Assembly: GCF_000695625.1 (NCBI RefSeq)
Contig: NZ_JMQI01000047.1
Coordinates: 186,001 to 250,000, forward strand
Reading direction: 5' to 3'
Origin: Amycolatopsis rifamycinica
Lineage (GTDB): Bacteria; Actinomycetota; Actinomycetes; Mycobacteriales; Pseudonocardiaceae
Length of the DNA stretch: 64,000 nucleotides
Numbering within the stretch: position 1 is the first letter of the stretch; the number at the start of each line of letters is the position of its first letter. The notes below the pieces were generated by a model. That model saw nothing but the letters and a program-made list of their open reading frames with translations. It ran no database searches and was not told the origin of the DNA. The position numbers and the translations under genes are program-made. Shown in pieces: positions 23,982-31,353 of this stretch.

Positions 23982-24823
23982 GTCCCCCGTCCGCGAGCGT
24001 CTTCGTCCGCTGTTCCGGCGGGCACCTGCACTGGGGCCGCTACGGCGCCGCCGGGTTGCTGCTCGTCGACCCCGCCCGCGGCGTCCTGCTGCAGCGCCGG
24101 GCCTGGTGGGTGCACCACGGCCGCACCTGGGCCTTGCCCGGCGGCGCGATCGAGGCCGGCGAAACCGCCGTCACCGCGGCCGCCCGTGAAGCGTTCGAAG
24201 AGACCTCCGTGCCCGCCGAAGCCTTCCGGACCGTCTCCGCCTCCGTGGTCGACCACGGGGAATGGAGCTACACCACCGTGCTCGCCCTCGCCGAAGGCGC
24301 CGAGGCGCGGGTCGCCAACACCGAAAGTGCGGAGGTGCGCTGGGTGGATCCCGACGACGTCCCCGGTTACCCCCTCCACCGCGACTTCGCCGCCGCGTGG
24401 CCGGACCTGCGCGACCGCGTCGGCCGCGAACTCGTCCTGGTCGTCGACGCGGCCAACGTCGTCGGCTCGCGGCCCGACGGCTGGTGGCGCGACCGGCACG
24501 GCGCCGCCGAGCGCCTCCGCGACCAGCTCGGCAAGCTCGCCGAGGCCGGCCTGCCGGACCCGGACGACGCCGCCGTGTCCTGGTGGCCGCGGATCGTCCT
24601 GGTCGTCGAAGGCCAGGCCAAGCACGTCACCGGCGCACCCGGCGTGGAAGTCGTCGCCGCCGAGACCGACGGCGACTCGAAGATCGTCGAGGTCGTCGCA
24701 CAGCAGCAGCGGGCCAAGGTCCTCGTCGCGACGGCCGACCGCGAGCTGAAACGGCGGGTCGAAGCGCTCGGCGCGTCGATCCTCGGCCCCGGCACGCTCC
24801 GCCGGCAGCTCGACAAGCTCTAG
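23978..24823 (+). CDS. NUDIX hydrolase fused to NYN/YacP-like nuclease domain
   Basis: 281-residue two-domain protein. Residues about 18-135 are a NUDIX domain with the box GGAIEAGETAVTAAAREAFEET (metal-binding REAFEE kept; the last Gly position is Ser). Residues about 150-281 start with LVLVVDAANVVGSRPDGWW and continue with VEVVAAETDGDSKIVEVVAQ and VLVATADRELKRRV, the acidic pattern of NYN/PIN-like RNase domains (Asp at strand 1, DSKI, TADREL). GTG 23978 overlaps the TetR stop. The pairing suggests pyrophosphate removal or nucleotide sanitising linked to RNA cleavage, an inference. I recall similar fusions in other actinobacteria. Confidence 0.78.
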   Translation: MSPPSASVFVRCSGGHLHWGRYGAAGLLLVDPARGVLLQRRAWWVHHGRTWALPGGAIEAGETAVTAAAREAFEETSVPAEAFRTVSASVVDHGEWSYTTVLALAEGAEARVANTESAEVRWVDPDDVPGYPLHRDFAAAWPDLRDRVGRELVLVVDAANVVGSRPDGWWRDRHGAAERLRDQLGKLAEAGLPDPDDAAVSWWPRIVLVVEGQAKHVTGAPGVEVVAAETDGDSKIVEVVAQQQRAKVLVATADRELKRRVEALGASILGPGTLRRQLDKL

Positions 24824-25959
24824 TCCTTCCGGATCCCGTCGCGCATTTCCGCCACGAGCGACGCCATCACGGCCTTCAGGCTGCCCTTGTGCTGCTCGGC
24901 GACCGCGCGCTGCCGCCGGTAGCTGGGCCCGTACCGCAGGATCGTCTCGACGTCGCGCAGCTCGGCCACGCAGTCCAGCCGCCGCGCCACCGGCTCCAGG
25001 CGGTCCAGCAGGTCGGCCACGTCGTCGGTGACCAGCCGCTCGCGCCCGGCCGCGTCCAGGATGACGATCGCGTCCGTGCCGTAGCGGGCCGCGCGCCACT
25101 TGTTCTCCTGGACGTGCCACGGCGGCAGGGTGGGGAGGATCTCGCCGTCTTCGAGGCGCTCGGCGAAGTCGTCCACCAGGCACTGCGTCAGGGCCGCGAT
25201 CGCGCCGACCTCCTCCAGCGTCGGCAGGCCGTCGCAGACGCGCATCTCGATCGTGCCGAGCTTCGGCGACGGCCGGATGTCCCAGCGGATCTCCGAGAAG
25301 CTGTCGATCACGCCGGTGGTGAACATGTCTTCGACGTAGTTCTCCAGCTCCGCCCACTTCCGGAACTGGAACGGCAGCCCGGCCGTCGGCAGCTGCTGGA
25401 ACATCAGCGCCCGGTTCGACGCGTACCCGGTGTCCTCGGCGCCCCAGTACGGCGAAGACGCCGACAGCGCCTGCAGGTGCGGCGCGTAGTTGAGCAGCGC
25501 GTCCAGGATCGGCAGCACCTTTTCGCGGTGGTCGACCCCGACGTGGATGTGGACGCCGTAGATCAGCATCTGCCGTCCCCACCACTGGGTCCGGTCGATC
25601 AGCTTGGCGTAGCGCTCCTTGTCGGTGACCTTCTGCTGGTACCAGTTGGAGAACGGGTGCGTCCCCGCCGAGAACATCTCGACGCCGAGCGGGTCGGCGA
25701 CGCCGTGCACGACGTCGAGCGAGTCGTTCAGGTCCGCCTTGACCTCGGCGATCGTGTCGCAGACGCCGGTGATGATCTCGATCGTGTTGAGCAGCAGCTC
25801 CTGCTTGATCTTCGGGTGCTCGGCCTGCCCGTCGGGCCGGACGGCCTCGAGGATCTGCTCGGCCACCGAGGACAGCTCGCCGCTGCGCCGGTCCACCAGG
25901 CCGAGCTCCCATTCCGCGCCGACGGTCGATCGCCGCGAAGGACTGAACTCGATGTGCAT
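24820..25959 (-). CDS. GCS2-family carboxylate-amine/glutamate-cysteine ligase
   Basis: 379-residue member of the glutamate-cysteine ligase type 2 (YbdK-like) family. The N-terminal STVGAEWELGLVDRRSGEL carries the catalytic Glu pattern (GxEwELgLvD); GVHIHVGVDHREK has metal or substrate His; and SFSEIRWDIRPSPKLGTIEMRVCD is the strongly conserved second active-site strand. In this family activity is weak glutamate-cysteine ligation or an unknown carboxylate-amine ligation; actinomycetes make mycothiol rather than glutathione, so the true substrate is open. ATG 25959 is 10 bp after the next upstream gene's stop in the same direction; its 3' end overlaps the NUDIX-NYN gene by 4 bp. Confidence 0.82.
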   Translation of the reverse strand: MHIEFSPSRRSTVGAEWELGLVDRRSGELSSVAEQILEAVRPDGQAEHPKIKQELLLNTIEIITGVCDTIAEVKADLNDSLDVVHGVADPLGVEMFSAGTHPFSNWYQQKVTDKERYAKLIDRTQWWGRQMLIYGVHIHVGVDHREKVLPILDALLNYAPHLQALSASSPYWGAEDTGYASNRALMFQQLPTAGLPFQFRKWAELENYVEDMFTTGVIDSFSEIRWDIRPSPKLGTIEMRVCDGLPTLEEVGAIAALTQCLVDDFAERLEDGEILPTLPPWHVQENKWRAARYGTDAIVILDAAGRERLVTDDVADLLDRLEPVARRLDCVAELRDVETILRYGPSYRRQRAVAEQHKGSLKAVMASLVAEMRDGIRKD

Positions 25960-25969
25960 CGCGTCCGCG

Positions 25970-26476
25970 TCAGACCTGGGCGCCGTTGCTGGGGTCCGCG
26001 CCGGGCGGCGGGCCCTGGCGCACGCGGAGCAGCAGCAGCGCGATCGCCGTCGCGAGCGCGAGGATGCCCAGCGGCGTCGCCACGGTCGGGCCGACGCCGA
26101 TCACGCCGGGCAGGATCAGCAGGAACAGCCCGGCCAGGAACAGCAGCAGGATGAGGAACGCCCCCATCTTCGGCCGGGGCAGCGGCGGCGGCTCCGGCGG
26201 GACGTAGTGCTCGTCGTCGCCGGCCGGGTCGTCGGAGAAGATCGTGGTGTCCCACGACGTGCCCCCCGACCGCCAGCCGGGCTCCGGCGGGGCCTCCACG
26301 GCCGGCGGCTCGGCGGGCCGCTCCGGCGTCTTGCGCTCGGTACCCGGGGCCCCGGGCGGGTCGGTCGTGTCCGCGGTGTCCGGCTCGGGGAGCCCGAACC
26401 CGCCGGCCCGCAGGTCGGCGACGATCTCGGCGAACGTCGCGTCGACGTCCTCCGGCCCGTCCTTCCCCCGGCTCAT
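25970..26476 (-). CDS. Hypothetical protein with C-terminal membrane hairpin
   Basis: 168-residue protein. The N-terminal 30 residues include ATFAEIVADLRAGGFGLPEP, a helical segment; a Pro/Glu-rich linker follows (about 35-105), then two adjacent hydrophobic helices (KMGAFLILLLFLAGLFLLILP and VATPLGILALATAIALLLLR) near the C-terminus. ATG 26476 overlaps the stop of the lipase gene upstream (ATGA), indicating co-translation, and the ligase gene follows. No recognised domain family; likely a tail-anchored inner-membrane protein facing the cytoplasm. Confidence 0.7.
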   Translation of the reverse strand: MSRGKDGPEDVDATFAEIVADLRAGGFGLPEPDTADTTDPPGAPGTERKTPERPAEPPAVEAPPEPGWRSGGTSWDTTIFSDDPAGDDEHYVPPEPPPLPRPKMGAFLILLLFLAGLFLLILPGVIGVGPTVATPLGILALATAIALLLLRVRQGPPPGADPSNGAQV

Positions 26477-27240
26477 GCGGTCTCCTCGGGCTGGGCGGCG
26501 TGCGCCTTCGCGAACTCGACGCTGCGGGTGAAGATCACTTCGGCGTCGTTGTCCTGCGTCGCCACGTGGTAGCTGTTCTCCAGCACGACCTCCGTGACGT
26601 CGGTGCTCGAGACGCCCTTCAGCACCAGCTGCGAGTTCACCGGCTCGACGACGTGGTCGACCGACGAGTGCAGCAGCAGCACCGGCTGGGTCACCTTCGC
26701 CAGGTCGGCGCGCACGACCGCCCACAGCTTCGCCAGGCTCGCGGCGGCGCGCACGGGCGTGCGCGGGTAGGCCAGCTCCGTCTCGCCCGCCTTCTTGATG
26801 TCGTTCGCGATCGCCGGCACCGACGGCACGATCCGGCCCAGCACCGGCAGCAGCCGCGTGTCCCACTTCAGCCGCGTCACCGACGGGTTGACCAGGACGA
26901 TCCCGGCGATCCGGTCGCCGAACTCCTCGGCCAGGCGCAGGGTGAGGGTGCCGCCCATCGACAGGCCGCCGACGAAGACGTTCTTGCACGTCGCGAGCAG
27001 GGCGAGCAGCGCCTCGCGGACGGCGCCGTACCAGTCCTCCCACGTCGTGCGGTTGAGGTCCGGCCAGCGGGTGCCGTGGCCCGGCAGCAGCGGGCAGCGC
27101 ACGGTGAACCCGGCCGCGGCCAGGTGGTCACCCCAGGCCCGCATGCTCGCCGGGGTGCCGGTGAACCCGTGGCAGAGCAGGAACCCGGTCTCGGCCGAAC
27201 CGGTGTGGCCGAACGGTTCCGCGCCGGCGAGCACGCCCAT
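26473..27240 (-). CDS. Alpha/beta hydrolase (carboxylesterase / monoacylglycerol lipase-like)
   Basis: 255-residue alpha/beta hydrolase. Oxyanion loop GFLLCHGFTGTPASMR; nucleophile elbow GLSMGG with Ser94; catalytic Asp in LLHSSVDHVV; His in LENSYHVATQDND. The compact size, the small cap and the LLPGHGTRW segment match the thermostable-esterase Est30 and monoglyceride lipase group, and mycobacterial Rv2854-type lipases. ATG 27240 has GGAAGG 7 nt upstream, directly beside a 9-bp hairpin. It probably cleaves short to medium acyl esters or monoacylglycerols in the cytoplasm. First gene of a three-gene minus-strand run. Confidence 0.83.
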   Translation of the reverse strand: MGVLAGAEPFGHTGSAETGFLLCHGFTGTPASMRAWGDHLAAAGFTVRCPLLPGHGTRWPDLNRTTWEDWYGAVREALLALLATCKNVFVGGLSMGGTLTLRLAEEFGDRIAGIVLVNPSVTRLKWDTRLLPVLGRIVPSVPAIANDIKKAGETELAYPRTPVRAAASLAKLWAVVRADLAKVTQPVLLLHSSVDHVVEPVNSQLVLKGVSSTDVTEVVLENSYHVATQDNDAEVIFTRSVEFAKAHAAQPEETA

Positions 27241-27252
27241 GCGATCGCCTTC

Positions 27253-27286
27253 CGTGAGAGCGGGGCAGTCCTTCCATGCTCTCACG
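27253..27286 (-). promoter_or_regulatory. 9-bp inverted repeat in lipase leader/promoter
   Basis: CGTGAGAGC (27253-27261) and GCTCTCACG (27278-27286) are exact reverse complements around a 16-nt loop, immediately upstream of the lipase ribosome-binding site. It could be an operator half-site pair or an RNA hairpin influencing translation. Confidence 0.4.
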
Positions 27287-27453
27287 CCCGGCGGACGTTG
27301 TGGGGGTCCGCCCGGGCCCCGAATTCGCTGTGAGATCGATCGCTGCCGGAGCGGTAACCGGGTGGTCGGCGTTGTGCGGCGGCCGTCGGGGTTCGTAGGC
27401 TGTTCGTCTCGGGTGGACAGGGGCTGCGGCTGCGATGGAGGACTGAGGCACCG

Positions 27454-28215
27454 GTGCTGTACTGGCTCATGAAGTGGGTGTTCCTCGGACCGCTGCTCAA
27501 GGCGCTCTGGCCGACCAAGGTCGTCGGCGCGGAGAACATCCCCGAGACGGGTGGCGCGATCCTGGCCGGCAACCACCTGGCCGTCGCGGACTCGTTCTTC
27601 ATGCCGCTGCGGGTCAAGCGCAAGGTGACCTTCCCGGCCAAGTCCGAGTACTTCACCGAGCCCGGCTTCAAGGGCACGCTCAAGAAGTGGTTCTTCACCG
27701 GCGTCGGCCAGTTCCCGATCGACCGTTCCGGCGGCAACGCCGCCCAGGCCGCCCTCGACACGGCGACCCGCCTGGTCCGCGAGGGGCACCTGCTGGGTAT
27801 CTACCCGGAGGGCACCCGCTCCCCGGACGGGCGCCTGTACAAGGGCAAGACGGGCGTGGCTCGCATCGCCCTGGAGTCGGGCGGCGTGGTGATCCCGGTC
27901 GCGATGGTCGGCACGGACAAGGTCAACCCGATCGGCTCGAAGATGTGGTGGCCGCGCCGCCTCGAGGTCCGCTTCGGCAAGCCCCTGGACTTCTCGCGCT
28001 ACGAGGGTCTGTCGGGTGACCGCTTCATCGAGCGGTCGATCACCGACGAGATCATGTACGCCTTGATGGAGCTGTCGGGCCAGGAGTACGTCGACATCTA
28101 CGCGGCGAAGGCGAAGGAGCTGCTGGCGGCGGAGGCGGCCGGGGTCAAGCCCACGGTGCCCGCCCAGCCGTCCGCCCGCGACGCGGCCCGGGTGCCCGAC
28201 TCCAAGGTCGGCTGA
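27454..28215 (+). CDS. plsC: 1-acyl-sn-glycerol-3-phosphate acyltransferase (PlsC family)
   Basis: 253-residue acyltransferase starting at GTG 27454. Family blocks: block I NHLAVADSFFMP (HX4D catalytic His-Asp), block II FPIDRSGGNAAQAAL, block III IYPEGTRSPDGRLYKGKTG, block IV VVIPVAMVGTDKVNPIGS. A short hydrophobic N-terminus (LYWLMKWVFLGPLLKAL) may associate with the membrane. It transfers an acyl group to lysophosphatidic acid in phospholipid synthesis. Followed 17 bp later by the RNase AS-like gene, as I recall for mycobacterial Rv2182c near Rv2179c, which supports orthology. Confidence 0.85.
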   Translation: MLYWLMKWVFLGPLLKALWPTKVVGAENIPETGGAILAGNHLAVADSFFMPLRVKRKVTFPAKSEYFTEPGFKGTLKKWFFTGVGQFPIDRSGGNAAQAALDTATRLVREGHLLGIYPEGTRSPDGRLYKGKTGVARIALESGGVVIPVAMVGTDKVNPIGSKMWWPRRLEVRFGKPLDFSRYEGLSGDRFIERSITDEIMYALMELSGQEYVDIYAAKAKELLAAEAAGVKPTVPAQPSARDAARVPDSKVG

Positions 28216-28232
28216 CCCACTACTGTTCACCA

Positions 28233-28721
28233 GTGCGTTTTTTCTACGACACCGAGTTCATCGAAGACGGCGTGACGATCGATTTGGTGTCGATCGGGGT
28301 GGTGGACGAGCAGGGCCGCGAGTTCTACGCGGTCTCGACGGAGTTCGACCCCGCGAAGGCGGGACCGTGGGTCCGCGACAACGTCCTGGACAAGCTGCCC
28401 TCCCCGGCCGACCGGGCGTGGCGCAGCCGGGAAAAGATCCGCAACGACCTGCTGGAGTTCTTCGGCAAGCCCCCGGGCGGCATCGAGCTGTGGGCCTGGT
28501 TCGCGGCGTACGACCACGTGGCGCTGGCCCAGCTGTGGGGCCCGATGCCGGCACTGCCCCGGCAGCTGCCCCGCTTCACGCGTGACCTGCGCCAGCGGTG
28601 GGAGGACGCGGGAAAGCCAAAGCTCCCGGCGGCGCCGACCGACCAGCACGACGCTCTCGCCGACGCGAAGCACAATCTGGCTCGGTGGGAAGTGATCGAG
28701 AACTACTTCCCGCGCCGCTGA
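28233..28721 (+). CDS. 3'-5' exoribonuclease, RNase AS (Rv2179c)-like
   Basis: 162-residue DEDDh exonuclease nearly colinear with mycobacterial Rv2179c: FFYDTEFIEDG (Asp6, Glu8), AWFAAYDHVALAQLWGPM with the second Asp, and TDQHDALADAKHNLARW with His and the last Asp. The family was described as a polyadenylate-specific 3'-exoribonuclease acting on RNA tails. The start at GTG 28233 follows a short spacer from plsC. The product is cytoplasmic and expected to take part in RNA turnover; orthology is judged from remembered sequence similarity. Confidence 0.86.
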   Translation: MRFFYDTEFIEDGVTIDLVSIGVVDEQGREFYAVSTEFDPAKAGPWVRDNVLDKLPSPADRAWRSREKIRNDLLEFFGKPPGGIELWAWFAAYDHVALAQLWGPMPALPRQLPRFTRDLRQRWEDAGKPKLPAAPTDQHDALADAKHNLARWEVIENYFPRR

Positions 28722-28884
28722 CCCGCCGACCCGCCGGGCCGCCGGCCGCGGGGCACCCCCCGGTTTCCCCGTTACCGGCAGCGCCGAGGGCCTCCGGGAC
28801 TTCGCCGAGGTGATCCGGGCATTCCTCCGGCGCGGCCGGTCGCGGGCGTGCGGGCCCCCGACCGGCCGCCGTGCAAGCCGCGGG

Positions 28885-29967
28885 TCAGCGGCGCGCCCGC
28901 ACCGCCGAGGCGAGCTCGTCCAGCAGCGGTGCCGTGTCGTCCCAGGCCAGGCACGCGTCCGTGATCGACTGCCCGTAGGTCAGCTCCGCGGCGTGTCCCA
29001 GCGAAAGGTCCTGCCGCCCACCGGCCAGGAAGCTCTCCATCATCAGCCCCGAGATGCCGCGCTCGCCCGATGCGAGGCGCGCCGCCAGCTCGGACACCAC
29101 CGCGCCCTGGCGCACGTGGTCCTTGCCGCTGTTGCCGTGCGAGGCGTCGATGATCACCCGCTCCGGCAACCCCGCCTTCGCCAGCCGCGCCAGTGTGTCG
29201 GCGACCGTGCCGGCGTCGTAGTTCGGGCCGCCGTTGTGGCCGCGCAGGATCACGTGGCAGTCCGGGTTGCCCGACGTCGTCAGCAGGGCCGCGAGGCCGT
29301 CCGTGTTGATGCCCGGGAACACGTGGCTCGCCGCCGCCGCGCGGGTGGCGTCGATCGCCACCTGGACGTCGCCCTCGGTCGAGTTCTTGATGCCCACCGG
29401 CATCGACAGCGCGCTGCACAGCTGGCGGTGGACCTGGCTCGCCGCCGTGCGCGCGCCGATCGAGCCCCACGTGACGATGTCGGAGATGAACTGCGGCGTG
29501 ATCGGGTCGAGGAACTCGCACCCGACCGGCAGGCCCAGCCCGGAGACGTCGAGCAGCAGCTTGCGCGCCATCCGCAGGCCCTTGTTGACGGCGAACGTGC
29601 CGTCGAGGTCCGGGTCGTTGATCAGGCCCTTCCAGCCCAGCGTGGTGCGCGGCTTCTCGAAGTACACGCGCATCACGACGTGCAGGTCTTCGCGCAGCTC
29701 CTCGGCCTTCGCGGCCAGGCGGCGGGCGTAGTCGAGGGCCGCTTCCGGGTCGTGCACCGAGCACGGGCCGACGACGACGAGCAGCCGGTCGTCGCGGCCT
29801 TCGAGGATGTCGACCGTTTCGGCGCGGCCGTGGCGGACCACCTTCGCGACGGCGGCGTCGACCGGATGGTCTTCGCGCAGCAGTGCGGGCGAAATGAGCG
29901 GACTGATCGACGTGGTGCGCGCGGCGTCGAGGTCACCGATGGTGGCCGGCCCGGCGGAGAGCGTCAT
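28885..29967 (-). CDS. aroF: 3-deoxy-7-phosphoheptulonate (DAHP) synthase, class I
   Basis: 360-residue type I DAHP synthase, first enzyme of the shikimate pathway (phosphoenolpyruvate plus erythrose 4-phosphate). Conserved segments: VVVGPCSVHDPEAALDYA, MRVYFEKPRTTLGWKGLIND (metal/PEP site), GCEFLDPITPQFISDIVTWG, IGARTAASQVHRQL, GIKNSTEGD, VILRGHNGGPNYD, IDASHGNSGKDH and SFLAGGRQD. AGGAAGGA precedes ATG 29967. The approximately 150-nt leader encodes an aromatic-rich peptide and a stable hairpin (see 30014-30114), so expression is probably attenuated by Phe/Tyr/Trp-charged tRNA. Many actinobacteria also have a class II enzyme; this class I form is typical of Amycolatopsis relatives. Confidence 0.92.
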   Translation of the reverse strand: MTLSAGPATIGDLDAARTTSISPLISPALLREDHPVDAAVAKVVRHGRAETVDILEGRDDRLLVVVGPCSVHDPEAALDYARRLAAKAEELREDLHVVMRVYFEKPRTTLGWKGLINDPDLDGTFAVNKGLRMARKLLLDVSGLGLPVGCEFLDPITPQFISDIVTWGSIGARTAASQVHRQLCSALSMPVGIKNSTEGDVQVAIDATRAAAASHVFPGINTDGLAALLTTSGNPDCHVILRGHNGGPNYDAGTVADTLARLAKAGLPERVIIDASHGNSGKDHVRQGAVVSELAARLASGERGISGLMMESFLAGGRQDLSLGHAAELTYGQSITDACLAWDDTAPLLDELASAVRARR

Positions 29968-30013
29968 GGCGGGGGTGTTCCTTCCTGGTGGACACCGACC
30001 CGCGGGGGACTCG

Positions 30014-30040
30014 CCGAGCCGGTTGTGAGATCCGGCTCGG
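30014..30040 (-). terminator. Attenuator-like hairpin upstream of DAHP synthase
   Basis: Perfect 9-bp stem CCGAGCCGG (30014-30022) / CCGGCTCGG (30032-30040) with a 9-nt loop, located just after the leader-peptide stop and 47 bp before the synthase start. No U-tract follows. Alternative pairing with the leader coding region is plausible but not worked out. Confidence 0.55.
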
Positions 30041-30048
30041 GGTGGGAG

Positions 30049-30114
30049 TCAGCGCAGGTTCACGCCGCCGTGCCCACCCGGGGCCGGCTTCGTAAACCAG
30101 AAATAGCGCTGCAT
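30049..30114 (-). CDS. Aromatic leader peptide for DAHP synthase attenuation
   Basis: A 21-codon reading frame starting ATG CAG CGC then TAT TTC TGG TTT, that is MQRYFWFT..., ending NLR and TGA 9 bp before the attenuator-like hairpin. Four consecutive aromatic residues, including the codons TAT and TTT that are rare in this genome, fit a sensor of charged tRNA-Tyr, -Phe and -Trp. TACGTT at 30122-30127 on the same strand could be a -10 box placing transcription start almost at this ATG. Leader peptides upstream of aroF are known in corynebacteria. Regulation by ribosome stalling is inferred. Confidence 0.7.
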   Translation of the reverse strand: MQRYFWFTKPAPGGHGGVNLR

Positions 30115-30249
30115 GGGCGTCAACGTAGCACAGCGTCACCCGGACCGATCCGGCAGGTGGTAGGGGCTGCACCGATCAAGACGTGAGCCGCTACGCTGAC
30201 GACTGACGAAATGTGACTGTCATCTCCCGAGAACAGACGGAGGCTTCTC

Positions 30250-31275
30250 ATGCGTGTCGGTGTGCTGACCGGCGGCGGCGACTGCCCGGGGCTCAACGCG
30301 GTGATCCGCGCGGTGGTGCGCAAGGGCATCGAGGTGCACGGCTGGGACTTCGTGGGCTTCCGCAACGGCTGGAACGGCCCGCTGACCGGCGACAGCCGCC
30401 CGCTGGGCCTGAACGACGTCGAGGACATCCTCACCCGCGGCGGCACCATCCTGCGGTCCTCGCGCACCAACCCGTACAAGGTCGAGGGCGGCGTCGACAA
30501 GATCAAGCAGGTCCTCGCCGACCAGGGCGTCGACGCGCTGATCGCGATCGGCGGCGAGGACACCCTCGGCGTCGCGAAGCGGCTGACCGACGACGGCGTC
30601 GGCGTCGTGGGTGTACCCAAGACGATCGACAACGACCTCGGCGCGACCGACTACACCTTCGGCTTCGACACCGCGGTCTCCATCGCGACCGAGGCGATCG
30701 ACCGGCTGCACACCACGGCCGAGTCGCACCACCGGGCGCTGGTCGTGGAGGTCATGGGCCGCCACGCCGGCTGGATCGCGCTGCACTCCGGCCTGGCCGG
30801 CGGCGCGAGCGTCATCCTGGTGCCGGAGAAGCACTTCAACGTCGACCAGGTCGTCTCCTGGGTCGAGCGCCGCTTCGAGAAGGAGTACGCGCCGATCATC
30901 GTCGTCGCCGAGGGCGCGCTGCCCGAGGGCGGCGAGGAGAAGCTGCTCACCGGCGAGAAGGACGCCTTCGGGCACGTCCGCCTCGGCGGCATCGGCACCT
31001 GGCTGGCCGACGAGATCGCCCACCGCACCGGCAAGGAGTCCCGCGCGGTCGTGCTGGGCCACGTCCAGCGCGGCGGCACCCCGACGGCCTACGACCGCGT
31101 CCTCGCGACCCGCTTCGGCCTCAACGCGGTCGACGCGGTCGCGGACGGCGACTTCGGCGTGATGGTCGCCCTCAAGGGCACGGACATCGTCCGCGTGAAG
31201 CTGTCCGAGGCGACGGCCGAGCTGAAGACCGTCCCGGTCGAGCGCTACCAGGAAGCCGAAGTCTTCTTCGGCTGA
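30250..31275 (+). CDS. pfp: 6-phosphofructokinase, probably pyrophosphate-dependent
   Basis: 341-residue phosphofructokinase A-family protein from ATG 30250. Active-site blocks: MRVGVLTGGGDCPGLNAVI, IAIGGEDTLGVAK, VGVPKTIDNDLGATDYTFG, VEVMGRHAGWIAL, HVQRGGTPTAYDR. Two positions indicate PPi use: Asp in GGEDT (ATP enzymes have Gly in GGDGS) and Lys in PKTIDND (ATP enzymes have Gly in PGTIDND). A PPi-dependent enzyme of this type was characterised in Amycolatopsis methanolica. It catalyses reversible phosphorylation of fructose 6-phosphate. Divergent from the DAHP synthase leader. Phosphoryl donor is inferred from the two residues. Confidence 0.88.
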   Translation: MRVGVLTGGGDCPGLNAVIRAVVRKGIEVHGWDFVGFRNGWNGPLTGDSRPLGLNDVEDILTRGGTILRSSRTNPYKVEGGVDKIKQVLADQGVDALIAIGGEDTLGVAKRLTDDGVGVVGVPKTIDNDLGATDYTFGFDTAVSIATEAIDRLHTTAESHHRALVVEVMGRHAGWIALHSGLAGGASVILVPEKHFNVDQVVSWVERRFEKEYAPIIVVAEGALPEGGEEKLLTGEKDAFGHVRLGGIGTWLADEIAHRTGKESRAVVLGHVQRGGTPTAYDRVLATRFGLNAVDAVADGDFGVMVALKGTDIVRVKLSEATAELKTVPVERYQEAEVFFG

Positions 31276-31285
31276 GCCTGCCGTC

Positions 31286-31321
31286 GAAGGGCCGCTCCGG
31301 GATTCCCCGGGGCGGCCCTTC
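31286..31321 (+). terminator. Terminator after phosphofructokinase
   Basis: Long GC-rich hairpin: GAAGGGCCGC-TCCGGG (from 31286), loop ATTC, CCCGG-GGCGGCCCTTC (to 31321). It begins 10 bp after the stop codon and lies between the convergent phosphofructokinase and ammonia-lyase genes, so it may work in both directions. Confidence 0.75.
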
Positions 31322-31353
31322 GCGCGTTCAGGGGACGCTGCCGCACGGGCACC

